Shown here one piece after another: positions 26,409 to 34,535 of a DNA stretch of 64,000 nucleotides (position 1 is its first letter; the number at the start of each line of letters is the position of its first letter). The notes under the pieces are model-generated. The model saw nothing but the letters and a program-made list of their open reading frames with translations, had not been told where the DNA came from and did not search any database. A program made the translations under genes and the position numbers. The stretch comes from Zhengella sedimenti (GTDB lineage Bacteria > Pseudomonadota > Alphaproteobacteria > Rhizobiales > Rhizobiaceae), in assembly GCF_046506625.1 (NCBI RefSeq), contig NZ_JBKFFP010000003.1:124001-188000 (forward strand), read 5' to 3'.

Positions 26409-29383
26409 GCCAGAGCTTCCGCATTGCCGGCAAGGGCCGGCTGTCCCCGTCGCGCGGCCTGCGCTTCTTCTTCGACGGCAAGGCCTATGACGGGCTCGAA
26501 GGCGACACGGTGGCGTCCGCGCTGCTCGCCAACGGGGTTCACCTGGCGGGCCGCTCCTACAAGTATCACCGGCCGCGCGGCATTCTCACCGCCGGCTCGG
26601 AGGAGCCGAATGCCCTCATCGGCGTGACCAACAGCGCGGCACGGCACACGCCGAACGTGCGCGCGACGGTGCAGGAAGTCCATGACGGGCTGGTCGCGCG
26701 GTCGCAGAACCGCTGGCCGTCGCTGGCCTTCGATGTCGGGGCCGTCAACAGCCTCGGCGCGCCCTTCTTCTCGGCGGGCTTCTACTACAAGACATTCATG
26801 TGGCCGAAGGCCGCCTGGAAGAAGATCTATGAGCCCTTTATCCGGCAAGCGGCCGGTCTCGGCACCGCGCCGAACGAACCGGACCCGGATCACTATGCGA
26901 ACCGCAATGTCCATTGCGACGTCCTGGTCGTGGGCGGCGGCGCCGTGGGGCTGGCGGCGGCGCTGGCGGCGGCCAAGGCCGGGGCCTCGGTGATCCTGTG
27001 CGACGAGCAGGCGCAATGCGGCGGCGCCATGCGCCATGAAAGCGGTGCGCGCATCGACGGCCGGTCCGGCTGGGACTGGGCGCAGGAAACCGCAGCGAAG
27101 CTGAAAGCCATGGACAATGTGCGCGTTCTGACGCGCACCACGGCATTCGGCTATCACACGCAGAATTTCGTGGCGCTGGCCGAGCGGGTGACGGATCACC
27201 TGGCGGACGGCAAGGGATTGCCGCGCGAACGGCTCTGGCAGGTTCGTGCCGCACGCGTCGTGCTGGCGACGGGCGCGATCGAGCGGCAACTCGTCTTCGG
27301 CGGCAACGACCTGCCCGGCGTGATGTTCGCGGGCGCGGCGCGCACCTATCTCAACCACTACGGTGTCGCGGCGGGCCGCAAGGTCGGCGTCCATACCGCC
27401 TGCGATTCGGCCTATGGGGCGGCTTTCGACCTGGCGCGGGCCGGCGTGGCCGTGCCGGTCATCGTCGACTGGCGACACGACGTTCCGGAAGCGCTGGTGC
27501 GCGAGGCGCAGGATCTCGGCATCAAGCTGCTGACCGGGCACCGGGTCGTGCAGGCGCGGGGCCGGTTGCGCATTGCCTCCATCGCGGTGGCACATCGCGA
27601 CGGCGGTCAGGAACGCTCCTTCGCCGTCGATGCGCTGATCATGTCCGGCGGCTGGACGCCCTCGGTCCATCTCTATTCGCAATCGCGCGGCAAGGTAGTC
27701 TGGGACGAGGCAACGCAACGCTTCCTGCCCGGTGACCCGGTGCAGGATTGCGTGACGGTGGGTGCGGGCAACGGCACCGACGACCTTGCCGACGGCATTG
27801 CCGAAGCGCTGGAGGCGGGCAGGGCCGCAGCGGCCGCCGCAGGTCATGCGGACGGCGAAGCCCCCGTTGTCCATGTCGAGGCCAGCGAGAGCTTTGCCGG
27901 CGGGCTTGCCGGCGATGCCGGGGAGATCAAGGGCAAGGCCTTCGTCGACTACCAGAACGACGTGACCGCCAAGGATATCCGCCAGGCGGTGCGCGAGGGG
28001 ATGCATTCCATCGAGCACGTCAAGCGCTTCACGACCAACGGCATGGCTACCGACCAGGGCAAGCTGTCCAACATGCACGGCCTTGCCATTGCCGCCGATT
28101 CGCTCGGCCGTCCCATCCCGGACGTGGGCCTGACGACGTTCCGCCAGCCGTTCACGCCGGTGACCTTCGGCACCATCGTCAACCACGGGCGCGGCGACCT
28201 GTTCGACGTCACCCGGCGCACGCCGATCGACGGCTGGGCGCAGGAGCATGGCGCGGTTTTCGAGGATGTCGGCAACTGGAAGCGGGCCCGCTTCTTCCCG
28301 CAGGGCGGCGAGGACATGCATGCGGCGGTCAACCGCGAGTGCCGCACGGTGCGCGAGACGGCCGGCCTTTTCGATGCCTCGACGCTGGGCAAGATCGAGG
28401 TGGTGGGACCGGATGCCGGCGCCTTCATGGACCTGATGTACACCAACCCGATGAGCAAGCTTGGCGTCGGCAAGCTGCGCTATGGCATCATGTGCCGGGA
28501 AGACGGCTTCGTCTATGACGACGGTGTCGTGGGCCGCGTCGCGGAGGACCGGTTCCACGTGACCACCACGACGGGCGGCGCGCCGCGCGTGTTGCATCAC
28601 ATGGAAGACTACCTGCAAACGGAGTTTCCGCACCTGAAGGTGTGGCTGACCTCGGTGACCGAGCAATGGGCCGTCATCGCCGTCCAGGGGCCGAAGGCAC
28701 GCGAGATCGTCGCGCCCTTCGTTTCCGGCGCCGACATCTCGGCGGACGCGCTGCCACACATGTCGATGGCCGAATGCGAGGTCTGCGGCGTGCCGGCGCG
28801 GCTGTTCCGCGTGTCGTTCACCGGCGAGACGGGCTTCGAGATCAACGTGCCGGCGGACTATGGCCGCTCGGTCTGGGAGATCATCGAGGCGCGGGGTGCG
28901 GAACTCGGTGCCTGCCCCTATGGCACGGAAACCATGCACGTGCTGCGCGCGGAGAAGGGCTACATCATCGTCGGGCAGGACACCGACGGCACGGTGACGC
29001 CCTTTGATGCGGGCTATGGCTGGGCGGTGTCGAAGAAGAAGCCCGATTTCGTCGGCATCCGGGGGCTGAAGCGCCCCGACCTGGTGGCCGAAGGCCGCAA
29101 GCAGCTTGTCGGGCTTCTCACGAGCGATCCCGCCACCGTGCTGGAAGAGGGCGCGCAAATCGTCGCCGATCCGAACCAGGCGGTGCCGATGACCATGATC
29201 GGTCATGTCACCTCGTCCTACTGGTCGGAAAATTGCGGCCGGTCCATCGCCCTGGCGCTGGTGGCGGGCGGACGGGCGCGCATGGGCGAGACGCTGCATG
29301 TGCCGATGCCGGACCGCACCATCGCGGTCACGGTCACCGAACCGGTGTTTTTCGATCCGAAGGGAGAGCGTCTCCATGGCTGA
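26405..29383 (+). CDS. soxA: Sarcosine oxidase subunit alpha
   Basis: 992-residue large subunit. The N-terminal 2Fe-2S-ferredoxin-like fold without cluster cysteines (FFFDGKAYDGLEGDTVASALLANG) is followed by an NAD-binding Rossmann domain (DVLVVGGGAVGLAAALAAAK near residue 178). A flavin/NAD module has VLATGAIERQLVFGGNDLPGV, and a GcvT-like folate domain covers the last 400 residues. The folate domain includes CPYGTETMHVLRAEKGYIIVGQDTDGTVTP and a terminal GcvT C-domain. It binds NAD+ and tetrahydrofolate in the complex. It overlaps soxG by eight bases. Confidence 0.96.
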   Translation: MSQSFRIAGKGRLSPSRGLRFFFDGKAYDGLEGDTVASALLANGVHLAGRSYKYHRPRGILTAGSEEPNALIGVTNSAARHTPNVRATVQEVHDGLVARSQNRWPSLAFDVGAVNSLGAPFFSAGFYYKTFMWPKAAWKKIYEPFIRQAAGLGTAPNEPDPDHYANRNVHCDVLVVGGGAVGLAAALAAAKAGASVILCDEQAQCGGAMRHESGARIDGRSGWDWAQETAAKLKAMDNVRVLTRTTAFGYHTQNFVALAERVTDHLADGKGLPRERLWQVRAARVVLATGAIERQLVFGGNDLPGVMFAGAARTYLNHYGVAAGRKVGVHTACDSAYGAAFDLARAGVAVPVIVDWRHDVPEALVREAQDLGIKLLTGHRVVQARGRLRIASIAVAHRDGGQERSFAVDALIMSGGWTPSVHLYSQSRGKVVWDEATQRFLPGDPVQDCVTVGAGNGTDDLADGIAEALEAGRAAAAAAGHADGEAPVVHVEASESFAGGLAGDAGEIKGKAFVDYQNDVTAKDIRQAVREGMHSIEHVKRFTTNGMATDQGKLSNMHGLAIAADSLGRPIPDVGLTTFRQPFTPVTFGTIVNHGRGDLFDVTRRTPIDGWAQEHGAVFEDVGNWKRARFFPQGGEDMHAAVNRECRTVRETAGLFDASTLGKIEVVGPDAGAFMDLMYTNPMSKLGVGKLRYGIMCREDGFVYDDGVVGRVAEDRFHVTTTTGGAPRVLHHMEDYLQTEFPHLKVWLTSVTEQWAVIAVQGPKAREIVAPFVSGADISADALPHMSMAECEVCGVPARLFRVSFTGETGFEINVPADYGRSVWEIIEARGAELGACPYGTETMHVLRAEKGYIIVGQDTDGTVTPFDAGYGWAVSKKKPDFVGIRGLKRPDLVAEGRKQLVGLLTSDPATVLEEGAQIVADPNQAVPMTMIGHVTSSYWSENCGRSIALALVAGGRARMGETLHVPMPDRTIAVTVTEPVFFDPKGERLHG

Positions 29384-29939
29384 GACAGCAATCGTGAAAG
29401 CCGACCGGCGCGAGCCCATGGCGGGCGCGGCGATGGCCAATGCCGCGGTGACGGTAAAGGCGGTCGCGCCCATGGCACGGCTCAGCCTGCGCGCCGGCGC
29501 CGATACCTTGCCCGCCCTGTCGAAGGCCCTCGGACTGGACCTGCCGCAGCGGCCAAAGCAGACCGCCGGCAATGGCGAGCGGACAGCGCTGTGGCTCGGC
29601 CCGGATGAATGGCTGCTGATCGACAGCAGCGGCGCCGACCTGATGGCAGCGGTCAGCGGTGCCGACGGCGTGTTCAGCGCCGTCGACGTCTCGCATCGCA
29701 ATACCGGCTTCGCGATTTCCGGACCGGGCGCCGCCGACACGCTTGCCTGCGCCTGTCCGCAGGATTTGCGTCTTCCGGCCTTTCTGGCAGGCGCGGCCAG
29801 CCGCACCGTTTTCGGCAAGGCGGAAGTGGTACTGTGGCGGCAATCGGAGACGCAATGGCACCTGGAATGCTGGCGTTCCTTCGCGCCCTATGTCTTCGGC
29901 CTTCTGAAGGAAGGCGCGGAGGATGCCGTCCTGACCTGA
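29376..29939 (+). CDS. soxG: Sarcosine oxidase subunit gamma
   Basis: 187-residue gamma subunit, which packs against the alpha subunit in the complex. Family landmarks are LWLGPDEWLLI near residue 70, DVSHRNTGFAISGPGAADTLACACPQDL and W-x-L-E-C-W-R-S-F near the end. ATG 29376 lies inside the end of soxA. It closes soxB-x-D-A-G. No folate-metabolism gene (purU, folD, glyA) follows, unlike many sox operons. Confidence 0.93.
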   Translation: MAETAIVKADRREPMAGAAMANAAVTVKAVAPMARLSLRAGADTLPALSKALGLDLPQRPKQTAGNGERTALWLGPDEWLLIDSSGADLMAAVSGADGVFSAVDVSHRNTGFAISGPGAADTLACACPQDLRLPAFLAGAASRTVFGKAEVVLWRQSETQWHLECWRSFAPYVFGLLKEGAEDAVLT

Positions 29940-30019
29940 GCATTGCCATGCTCTGAAGACGAGGGAACCCCTGGCCCTGCATCCGCGTTTCACCATCGGA
30001 AGCAGACAGGAGACACCTC

Positions 30020-30280
30020 ATGGAACGCGAACTGTTCGACCTGATGCCGCAGACCCGCTGGCCCGCTCCCGAGGGATTCCTGGCCAAGCTGTGCATGGGC
30101 GGCGGAAAGTCCTACGATCCGTCCGAGGACAAGGACCGCGAGGGCCTGGACGACGAACTCGACGAGGGCCTGGACGATACCTTTCCGGCTTCCGACCCGG
30201 TTTCGGTGTCGCAGACCACGACCACCGGCGCGCCCGGCGAGTTCCGCAAGAAGGGCGAAAAAGAGGCGGAGGATGACTGA
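30020..30280 (+). CDS. Small acidic protein with FPASDP motif
   Basis: 86 residues, preceded by AGGAG at good spacing. The central acidic stretch EGLDDELDEGLDDTFPASDPVSV contains the L-D-D-T-F-P-A-S-D-P motif of a widespread, uncharacterised family of very short proteobacterial proteins. The N-terminus has TRWPAPEGFLAKL, which recurs in related form in the next small gene. It is probably cytoplasmic and soluble; the function is unknown. Confidence 0.75.
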   Translation: MERELFDLMPQTRWPAPEGFLAKLCMGGGKSYDPSEDKDREGLDDELDEGLDDTFPASDPVSVSQTTTTGAPGEFRKKGEKEAEDD

Positions 30281-30383
30281 AATCCGTCCGATCCTCATTC
30301 AAGCGTTTGACGATACTCACCTTTTGTTAACCATAATTTCACCACGAAAAGGCGATGTCCTTCCCTTGAGGAAGGAGGCGCCG

Positions 30384-30566
30384 ATGAACCGGATACAGAC
30401 AGGGTACAATCCCCCGGATCCGCGGTGGCCCATGCCGCAATCGCTGCTGGACAAGCTGACGGCGGCACGGCCTTGCGAGCGCAGCCTGCCTGCAAGCCCC
30501 TGGGTCGGGAATGCAAATCCCGCGGTTCAACCCCAGCCTTTCCTGACAGCCGCGAGGCCCGGCTGA
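30384..30566 (+). CDS. 60-residue protein with RWPxP motif
   Basis: A very small gene with a strong Shine-Dalgarno (AGGAAGGAGG about six bases before ATG 30384), 103 bases after the FPASDP gene. It contains DPRWPMPQSLLDKLTAARP, resembling TRWPAPEGFLAKL of its neighbour (shared R-W-P-x-P and L-x-K-L). The rest is proline-rich and unrecognised. A longer in-frame start at 30273 lacks a good signal. It ends base-to-base with the convergent SDR gene. The coding call rests on the ribosome site and the motif. Confidence 0.55.
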   Translation: MNRIQTGYNPPDPRWPMPQSLLDKLTAARPCERSLPASPWVGNANPAVQPQPFLTAARPG

Positions 30567-31343
30567 TCAGACCGCGGAAACGCCGCCATCGATGGTGAGC
30601 GTCTGTCCGGTCATGAAGCCGTTCGCCGGGTCGCAGGCAAACAGCACAGCTTCCATCACCTCGTCGATTTCCCCCAGGCGCCGCATCGGTACGCCCCGCA
30701 CGATGTGGGCAATGCCTTCTTCCATGCTCTGCGACGTGTCGCGCAGGCCGCCGAGCACCATGTCGGTGCGCGCGAAGGCCGGGCATAGCGCGTTCACGCG
30801 GATGCCCTTGCGGGCATATTCGGCCGCCGCCGATCGGGTGAGGCCGACCACACCATGCTTGGCCGCCGAGTAGATGGCCAGTTGCGGCGCGCCCGCCACG
30901 CCGGCCAGCGACGACGTGTTGAGGATGGCGCAACCACGCCCGGTTGCCTTGGCGCGTTCCACCATGGCCGGGATCTGGTGTTTCATGGCGTAGAAGACAC
31001 CCATCAGGTCGATGTCCACGATGCGCCGGGCAAGCGCGCTGTCGATGGCGGGCAGGGGCGTGAAGCCCTGGGCGATGCCGGCATTGTTGAAGGCGATATC
31101 CGGGCCGCCAAAACGCTCCCTTGCCAGCGCGACGAGGCGCGCGCTCGTCTCCTCGGCGGCGATGTCGCCTGCCTCGTAGACATGGCGCGCGGGATCGAGG
31201 GCGGCGAAGGCATCGCCCGGATCGGTGGCGAGATCGGAGAGCACGAGGTTGGCGCCCTCCGCGTGGAAGCGCTCGGCGGCGCGCTTGCCGAAGCCGCCCG
31301 TCGCGCCGGTCACGATGACCGTCAGTCCGTCGAACCGCGCCAT
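30567..31343 (-). CDS. Short-chain dehydrogenase/reductase
   Basis: 258-residue classical SDR, NAD(P)-dependent oxidoreductase. Nucleotide-binding TGATGGFG near residue 12, NNAG near 87, catalytic serine in LNTSSLAGVAG and Y-S-A-A-K near 158. The C-terminus M-T-G-Q-T-L-T-I-D-G-G is conserved. It is likely a hydroxyacyl-CoA or alcohol dehydrogenase, given the neighbours. ATG 31343 follows GGAAGGATGAGG. It is last of a four-gene minus-strand operon, five bases after the phosphotransferase gene. Confidence 0.9.
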   Translation of the reverse strand: MARFDGLTVIVTGATGGFGKRAAERFHAEGANLVLSDLATDPGDAFAALDPARHVYEAGDIAAEETSARLVALARERFGGPDIAFNNAGIAQGFTPLPAIDSALARRIVDIDLMGVFYAMKHQIPAMVERAKATGRGCAILNTSSLAGVAGAPQLAIYSAAKHGVVGLTRSAAAEYARKGIRVNALCPAFARTDMVLGGLRDTSQSMEEGIAHIVRGVPMRRLGEIDEVMEAVLFACDPANGFMTGQTLTIDGGVSAV

Positions 31344-31348
31344 TTTCC

Positions 31349-32389
31349 TCATCCTTCCCTGTGAATGCCGGCCACGGCGAGCCGTGCCAGCAGCGGCACT
31401 GCCTGGCCATAGAGCTTCGCCTTTTCCGGATTGGACGCATTGCCGTCCAGCGAGCGCTTGTAGACGCCCTGCAGGATCGCGCCGAGCCGGAAGAAGGAGA
31501 AGGCGATGTAGAAGCCCCAGCCGGGAATGCCCGAAAGGCCCCGCCGCGCGCAATAGCTTGCGACATATTCCTCCTCGGTCGGCAGGCCTATGGCATGGCG
31601 GTCGACGCCGCCCAGGCCCTTGAACCCGGAATCGTGCGGCAGGCGCCATTGCATGCACTGGTAGGCGAGATCGGCGAAGGGATGGCCCAAGGTCGACAAT
31701 TCCCAGTCGAGCAGCGCGATGACGTCCGGGCGGTCCTTGGCGAACATCATGTTGTCGAGCCGGTAGTCGCCGTGGACGAGGCTGACCGTGCCGTCATCGG
31801 GCGGCGTGTTGGCTTCCAGCCAGGCGATCAGCCCGTCCATGTCGGGCAGGGTTTCGGTCTCCGAGGCCCGGTACTGCTTGGTCCAGCGGGAAAGCTGGCG
31901 CTCGAAATAGGAGCCCGGCCTGCCGAAATCCGACAGGCCGACAGCATCCACATCGACCGAATGGAGGGCCGCCAGCGTGCGGTTCATGGCGTCGTAGATA
32001 CCGGCGCGTTCCTCGTTTGAGGGCAGTTCGGCGAGCGCGGGGTCCCAGAAGATGCGCCCGTCAAGGAATTCCATGACGTAGAACATGCGGCCGATGGGGC
32101 TTTCCCCGCCTTCGCCGGACAGGGCGAAGACGCGCGGCACGGGCACGCCGGTTTTCGCAAGCGCTGCCATGACACGGAATTCGCGGTCCACCTGGTGGGC
32201 CGACTTCAGCAGTTCGCCGGGCGGCTTGGCGCGCAGGACGTAGCTGCCGCTGGCCGCATCGACACGGTAGGTCGGGTTGGACTGGCCGGCGGAAAACTTT
32301 GTGACCGAGCGCAGGCCCGAGAATCCCTCGACATGGGCTTCCAGCCAGGGGGCGAGACGGGTGTCGTCGATGGCGTTGGGATCGCTCAT
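31349..32389 (-). CDS. Phosphotransferase of the ACAD10/11 kinase-domain type
   Basis: 346-residue aminoglycoside-phosphotransferase-fold protein. Seen: KFSAGQSNPTYRV near residue 30, catalytic loop LVHGDYRLDNMMF near 195, and metal-binding LLDWELSTLGHPFADLAY near 215. This subgroup equals the N-terminal kinase half of eukaryotic ACAD10/ACAD11 and LvaA of the levulinate pathway, where such kinases phosphorylate 4-hydroxyacyl-CoAs. It is not an antibiotic-resistance enzyme by context. ATG 32389 overlaps the maoC stop by four bases. The matching ACAD half is encoded at 34532 across the divergent promoter. Confidence 0.88.
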   Translation of the reverse strand: MSDPNAIDDTRLAPWLEAHVEGFSGLRSVTKFSAGQSNPTYRVDAASGSYVLRAKPPGELLKSAHQVDREFRVMAALAKTGVPVPRVFALSGEGGESPIGRMFYVMEFLDGRIFWDPALAELPSNEERAGIYDAMNRTLAALHSVDVDAVGLSDFGRPGSYFERQLSRWTKQYRASETETLPDMDGLIAWLEANTPPDDGTVSLVHGDYRLDNMMFAKDRPDVIALLDWELSTLGHPFADLAYQCMQWRLPHDSGFKGLGGVDRHAIGLPTEEEYVASYCARRGLSGIPGWGFYIAFSFFRLGAILQGVYKRSLDGNASNPEKAKLYGQAVPLLARLAVAGIHREG

Positions 32390-32889
32390 GCGTTGACCAC
32401 TCCTTCTTCCATGATGGCGATGGTCTTCCATTCCGCCGTCAGGGCCGGCTTGACGACGCCCTCGATCTCGACGGTCACGCCATAGGTCATCTCGACATAG
32501 CCGGAGGGACGGATCTTCAGGTGGTCGAGGGTGAAGCGGCCGCGAATGCGCTTGCCAGCCGGCACCGGGTTGACGAAGCGCACCTTCTCGAAGCCGAAAT
32601 TGACGCCCATCTTCCTGCCCTCCAGCCGCGCGAGCGCCTGGTAGGCGAAGACGGAGAGCATGGACAGGGTAAGAAACCCGTGGGCGATGGTTCCGCCGAA
32701 CGGCGTTTCGGCGGCGCGTTCCGGATCGACATGGATGAAGTTGTGATCCTTCGTCACGTCGGCGAAGGCGTCGATCATGCCTTGGGTGATCTCGTGCCAG
32801 GGCGATATGCCGATCTCCTTGCCGACCACGCCGCGCAGGTCGTCAAGCGTGGCCGGCGGCCTGCCGCTCTGGTCTGTCGGGTCGTTCAT
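32386..32889 (-). CDS. MaoC-family enoyl-CoA hydratase/dehydratase
   Basis: 167-residue single hot-dog-fold hydratase. The signature D48-H-N-F-I-H53-V-D-P-x-x-A followed by P-F-G-G-T-I-A-H-G is the hydratase-2 active-site motif (catalytic Asp and His). It likely adds water to an enoyl-CoA, usually giving the (R)-3-hydroxy product. It is cotranscribed with the SDR and phosphotransferase genes by overlap and 16-base spacing. Confidence 0.9.
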   Translation of the reverse strand: MNDPTDQSGRPPATLDDLRGVVGKEIGISPWHEITQGMIDAFADVTKDHNFIHVDPERAAETPFGGTIAHGFLTLSMLSVFAYQALARLEGRKMGVNFGFEKVRFVNPVPAGKRIRGRFTLDHLKIRPSGYVEMTYGVTVEIEGVVKPALTAEWKTIAIMEEGVVNA

Positions 32890-32905
32890 GCCGGTTTTCC
32901 TTCGC

Positions 32906-33721
32906 TCAATCCTTGAAGAGGCTCATTCCGTGCTGGACGGACTGTCCGCCGTCAAGCGGGAGGATGCAACCGGTGACATAGGCGCCCGCCCTGGAGCACA
33001 GGAAAAGCGTTGCGCCGGCGATGTCGGAGGGCGCGCCGATGCGGCCGAGCGGAACGCGCGCGCCGATGCGTTTGGCGTTCTCGTCGCCGGCCGTGGCGAA
33101 GGCGGTCATCTTCGACTGGAAAGGACCGGGGGCAAAGGCATTCACGGTGATGCGCCGTTCCGCGAACTCGATGGCGAGCGTCCGGGTGAGATGGTGCACA
33201 GCGGCTTTCGAGGCCGTGTAGGAATAGGCGCCGTCGGCGATGGGCTGGGTCCCCATGACCGAGCCGAGGTTGATGATGCGGGCGGGGTCCTCGTCGCTGG
33301 CCGCGGCATCCAGAAGGCCGGTCAATTGCCGCGTGAGATGGAAAAGCCCGGTCACGTTGACATCCATGACGCGCGCCCACGCCTTGTAGGGAAAGCTCTC
33401 ATAGGACTCGCCCCAGGACAGGCCGGCATTGTTGACGAGGATGTCGAGCCGGTCTGTCCGGCCCTTCACTTCGGCGGCCAGGGCGTCCACGCCCTCCTCG
33501 GTGCCAACATCGCCGCCGAAGCCTTCCACCGTGCCCGGCAGGCCGAGCGCGTTGATCTCCGCGGCTGTCGCGGCGCAGGCCTCGGCCTTGCGTGATGCGA
33601 TGAGGACGCGCGCGCCGCCCATGGCAAGTCCGGTTGCGCACATGCGGCCGATGCCCGTGGCGCCGCCCGTGACGAGCGCAACTTTCCCCTCGACAGAAAA
33701 CAGTTCTTCCAGCCCGCTCAT
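32906..33721 (-). CDS. Short-chain dehydrogenase/reductase, first gene of the minus-strand operon
   Basis: 271-residue classical SDR: TGGATGIG near residue 18, NNAG near 100, INLGSVMG and Y-S-Y-T-A-S-K active site near 170, FAPGPFQSKM afterwards. This type is often annotated as a gluconate-5-dehydrogenase-like or 3-oxoacyl reductase; with acyl-CoA neighbours, a hydroxyacyl or ketoacyl substrate is more likely. ATG 33721 follows AGGAGGG. It diverges from the tetR gene, and the shared region carries a perfect palindrome 73 bases upstream of its start. Confidence 0.9.
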   Translation of the reverse strand: MSGLEELFSVEGKVALVTGGATGIGRMCATGLAMGGARVLIASRKAEACAATAAEINALGLPGTVEGFGGDVGTEEGVDALAAEVKGRTDRLDILVNNAGLSWGESYESFPYKAWARVMDVNVTGLFHLTRQLTGLLDAAASDEDPARIINLGSVMGTQPIADGAYSYTASKAAVHHLTRTLAIEFAERRITVNAFAPGPFQSKMTAFATAGDENAKRIGARVPLGRIGAPSDIAGATLFLCSRAGAYVTGCILPLDGGQSVQHGMSLFKD

Positions 33722-33793
33722 GACGGCTTCCCTCCTGTGCGTCTTTCCCTTGCGTGATCCCGTCGCGGTTCTTTCCGGAAGGATCACGTTGAC

Positions 33794-33813
33794 AACATAC
33801 TCAGTAGTATGTT
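33794..33813. promoter_or_regulatory. Perfect palindromic operator, probably for the adjacent TetR regulator
   Basis: AACATACT-CAGT-AGTATGTT: eight-base arms, four-base centre. It is centred in the divergent region between the SDR (-) and tetR (+) starts, where a TetR repressor would control both directions. The AT-rich sequence stands out from its surroundings. Confidence 0.8.
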
Positions 33814-33884
33814 CATATTTTCCGCAGCCGTAAAGAGCCTTGGAGAAAAGGCCGGCGGCCGGGAGAAGGGCTGGGAGGAGCCGG

Positions 33885-34535
33885 TTGGACACGGTGCCGG
33901 ACATTGTCGCGCTGAACGAGCATGAGCCGCGATTCGAGATCCTCGAGGCGGCGGCCGCCTGTTTCGAGGCGCGCGGGTTTGCCTCCACCTCCATCGATGA
34001 CGTGGCGCGCCGGCTGGGATCCACAAAGGGCCGGATCTATCACCACTTCTCGTCCAAGACGGATCTCTTCACCGCTGTCTACAGGCACGGCATGGAAATG
34101 CTGCATGTGCACCTGCAGCCGCTGGTGGAGCGCGAGATGGAACCGCTGGCGAAGCTGAAGCTGCTGGCCACCGAACACGTGCACATGATGCTGGCAACGC
34201 GCGCCTTCCAGCGCGTGGTCTGGGAAGGCGTGGAGCTGCATCTGCGCGGCGCCACGACGCCGGAGCAGCGCGAGGCCTTCGATGCGCTGATCGCCACGCG
34301 GGAGCGCTATTCGGCCTATTTCCGGCAGGCGGAGGAGGCGGCGAAGGCCGCCGGCCTGCTCGATTACGAGAATCTCTCGATCGCGAACCAGGTCATGTTC
34401 ATGACGCTGAACTCGCCGATCTTCTGGTACAAGCCCCGGCCCGGCGAAACGGACGCGGACCGCGAGGCGCTGGTGCGCCAGATCGTCACTTTCGCGCTGA
34501 GGGGCCTTGGCGCACGCAAGGAGCTGATAGAATGA
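33885..34535 (+). CDS. TetR/AcrR-family transcriptional regulator
   Basis: 216 residues. The N-terminal DNA-binding domain has FEILEAAAACFEARGFASTSIDDVARRLGSTKGRIYHHFSSKTDLF (helix-turn-helix, positions about 15-60). A helical ligand domain follows. The C-terminal domain resembles regulators of acyl-CoA catabolism. TTG 33885 is chosen because GGGAGGAG stands six bases upstream; an earlier in-frame TTG lacks a signal. It overlaps the acyl-CoA dehydrogenase by ATGA. It probably represses both divergent operons through the palindrome at 33794 and is released by a pathway CoA ester (inferred). Confidence 0.9.
   Translation: MDTVPDIVALNEHEPRFEILEAAAACFEARGFASTSIDDVARRLGSTKGRIYHHFSSKTDLFTAVYRHGMEMLHVHLQPLVEREMEPLAKLKLLATEHVHMMLATRAFQRVVWEGVELHLRGATTPEQREAFDALIATRERYSAYFRQAEEAAKAAGLLDYENLSIANQVMFMTLNSPIFWYKPRPGETDADREALVRQIVTFALRGLGARKELIE

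Noticed and set aside
26351..29818. Minus-strand open frame of over 1100 codons
   Set aside because: It is antisense to soxA/soxG, which are unambiguous. The composition is that of a shadow frame.
31349..32389. Calling the phosphotransferase an aminoglycoside-resistance gene
   Set aside because: The sequence subgroup and its acyl-CoA operon context match ACAD10/11-type kinases, not resistance enzymes.
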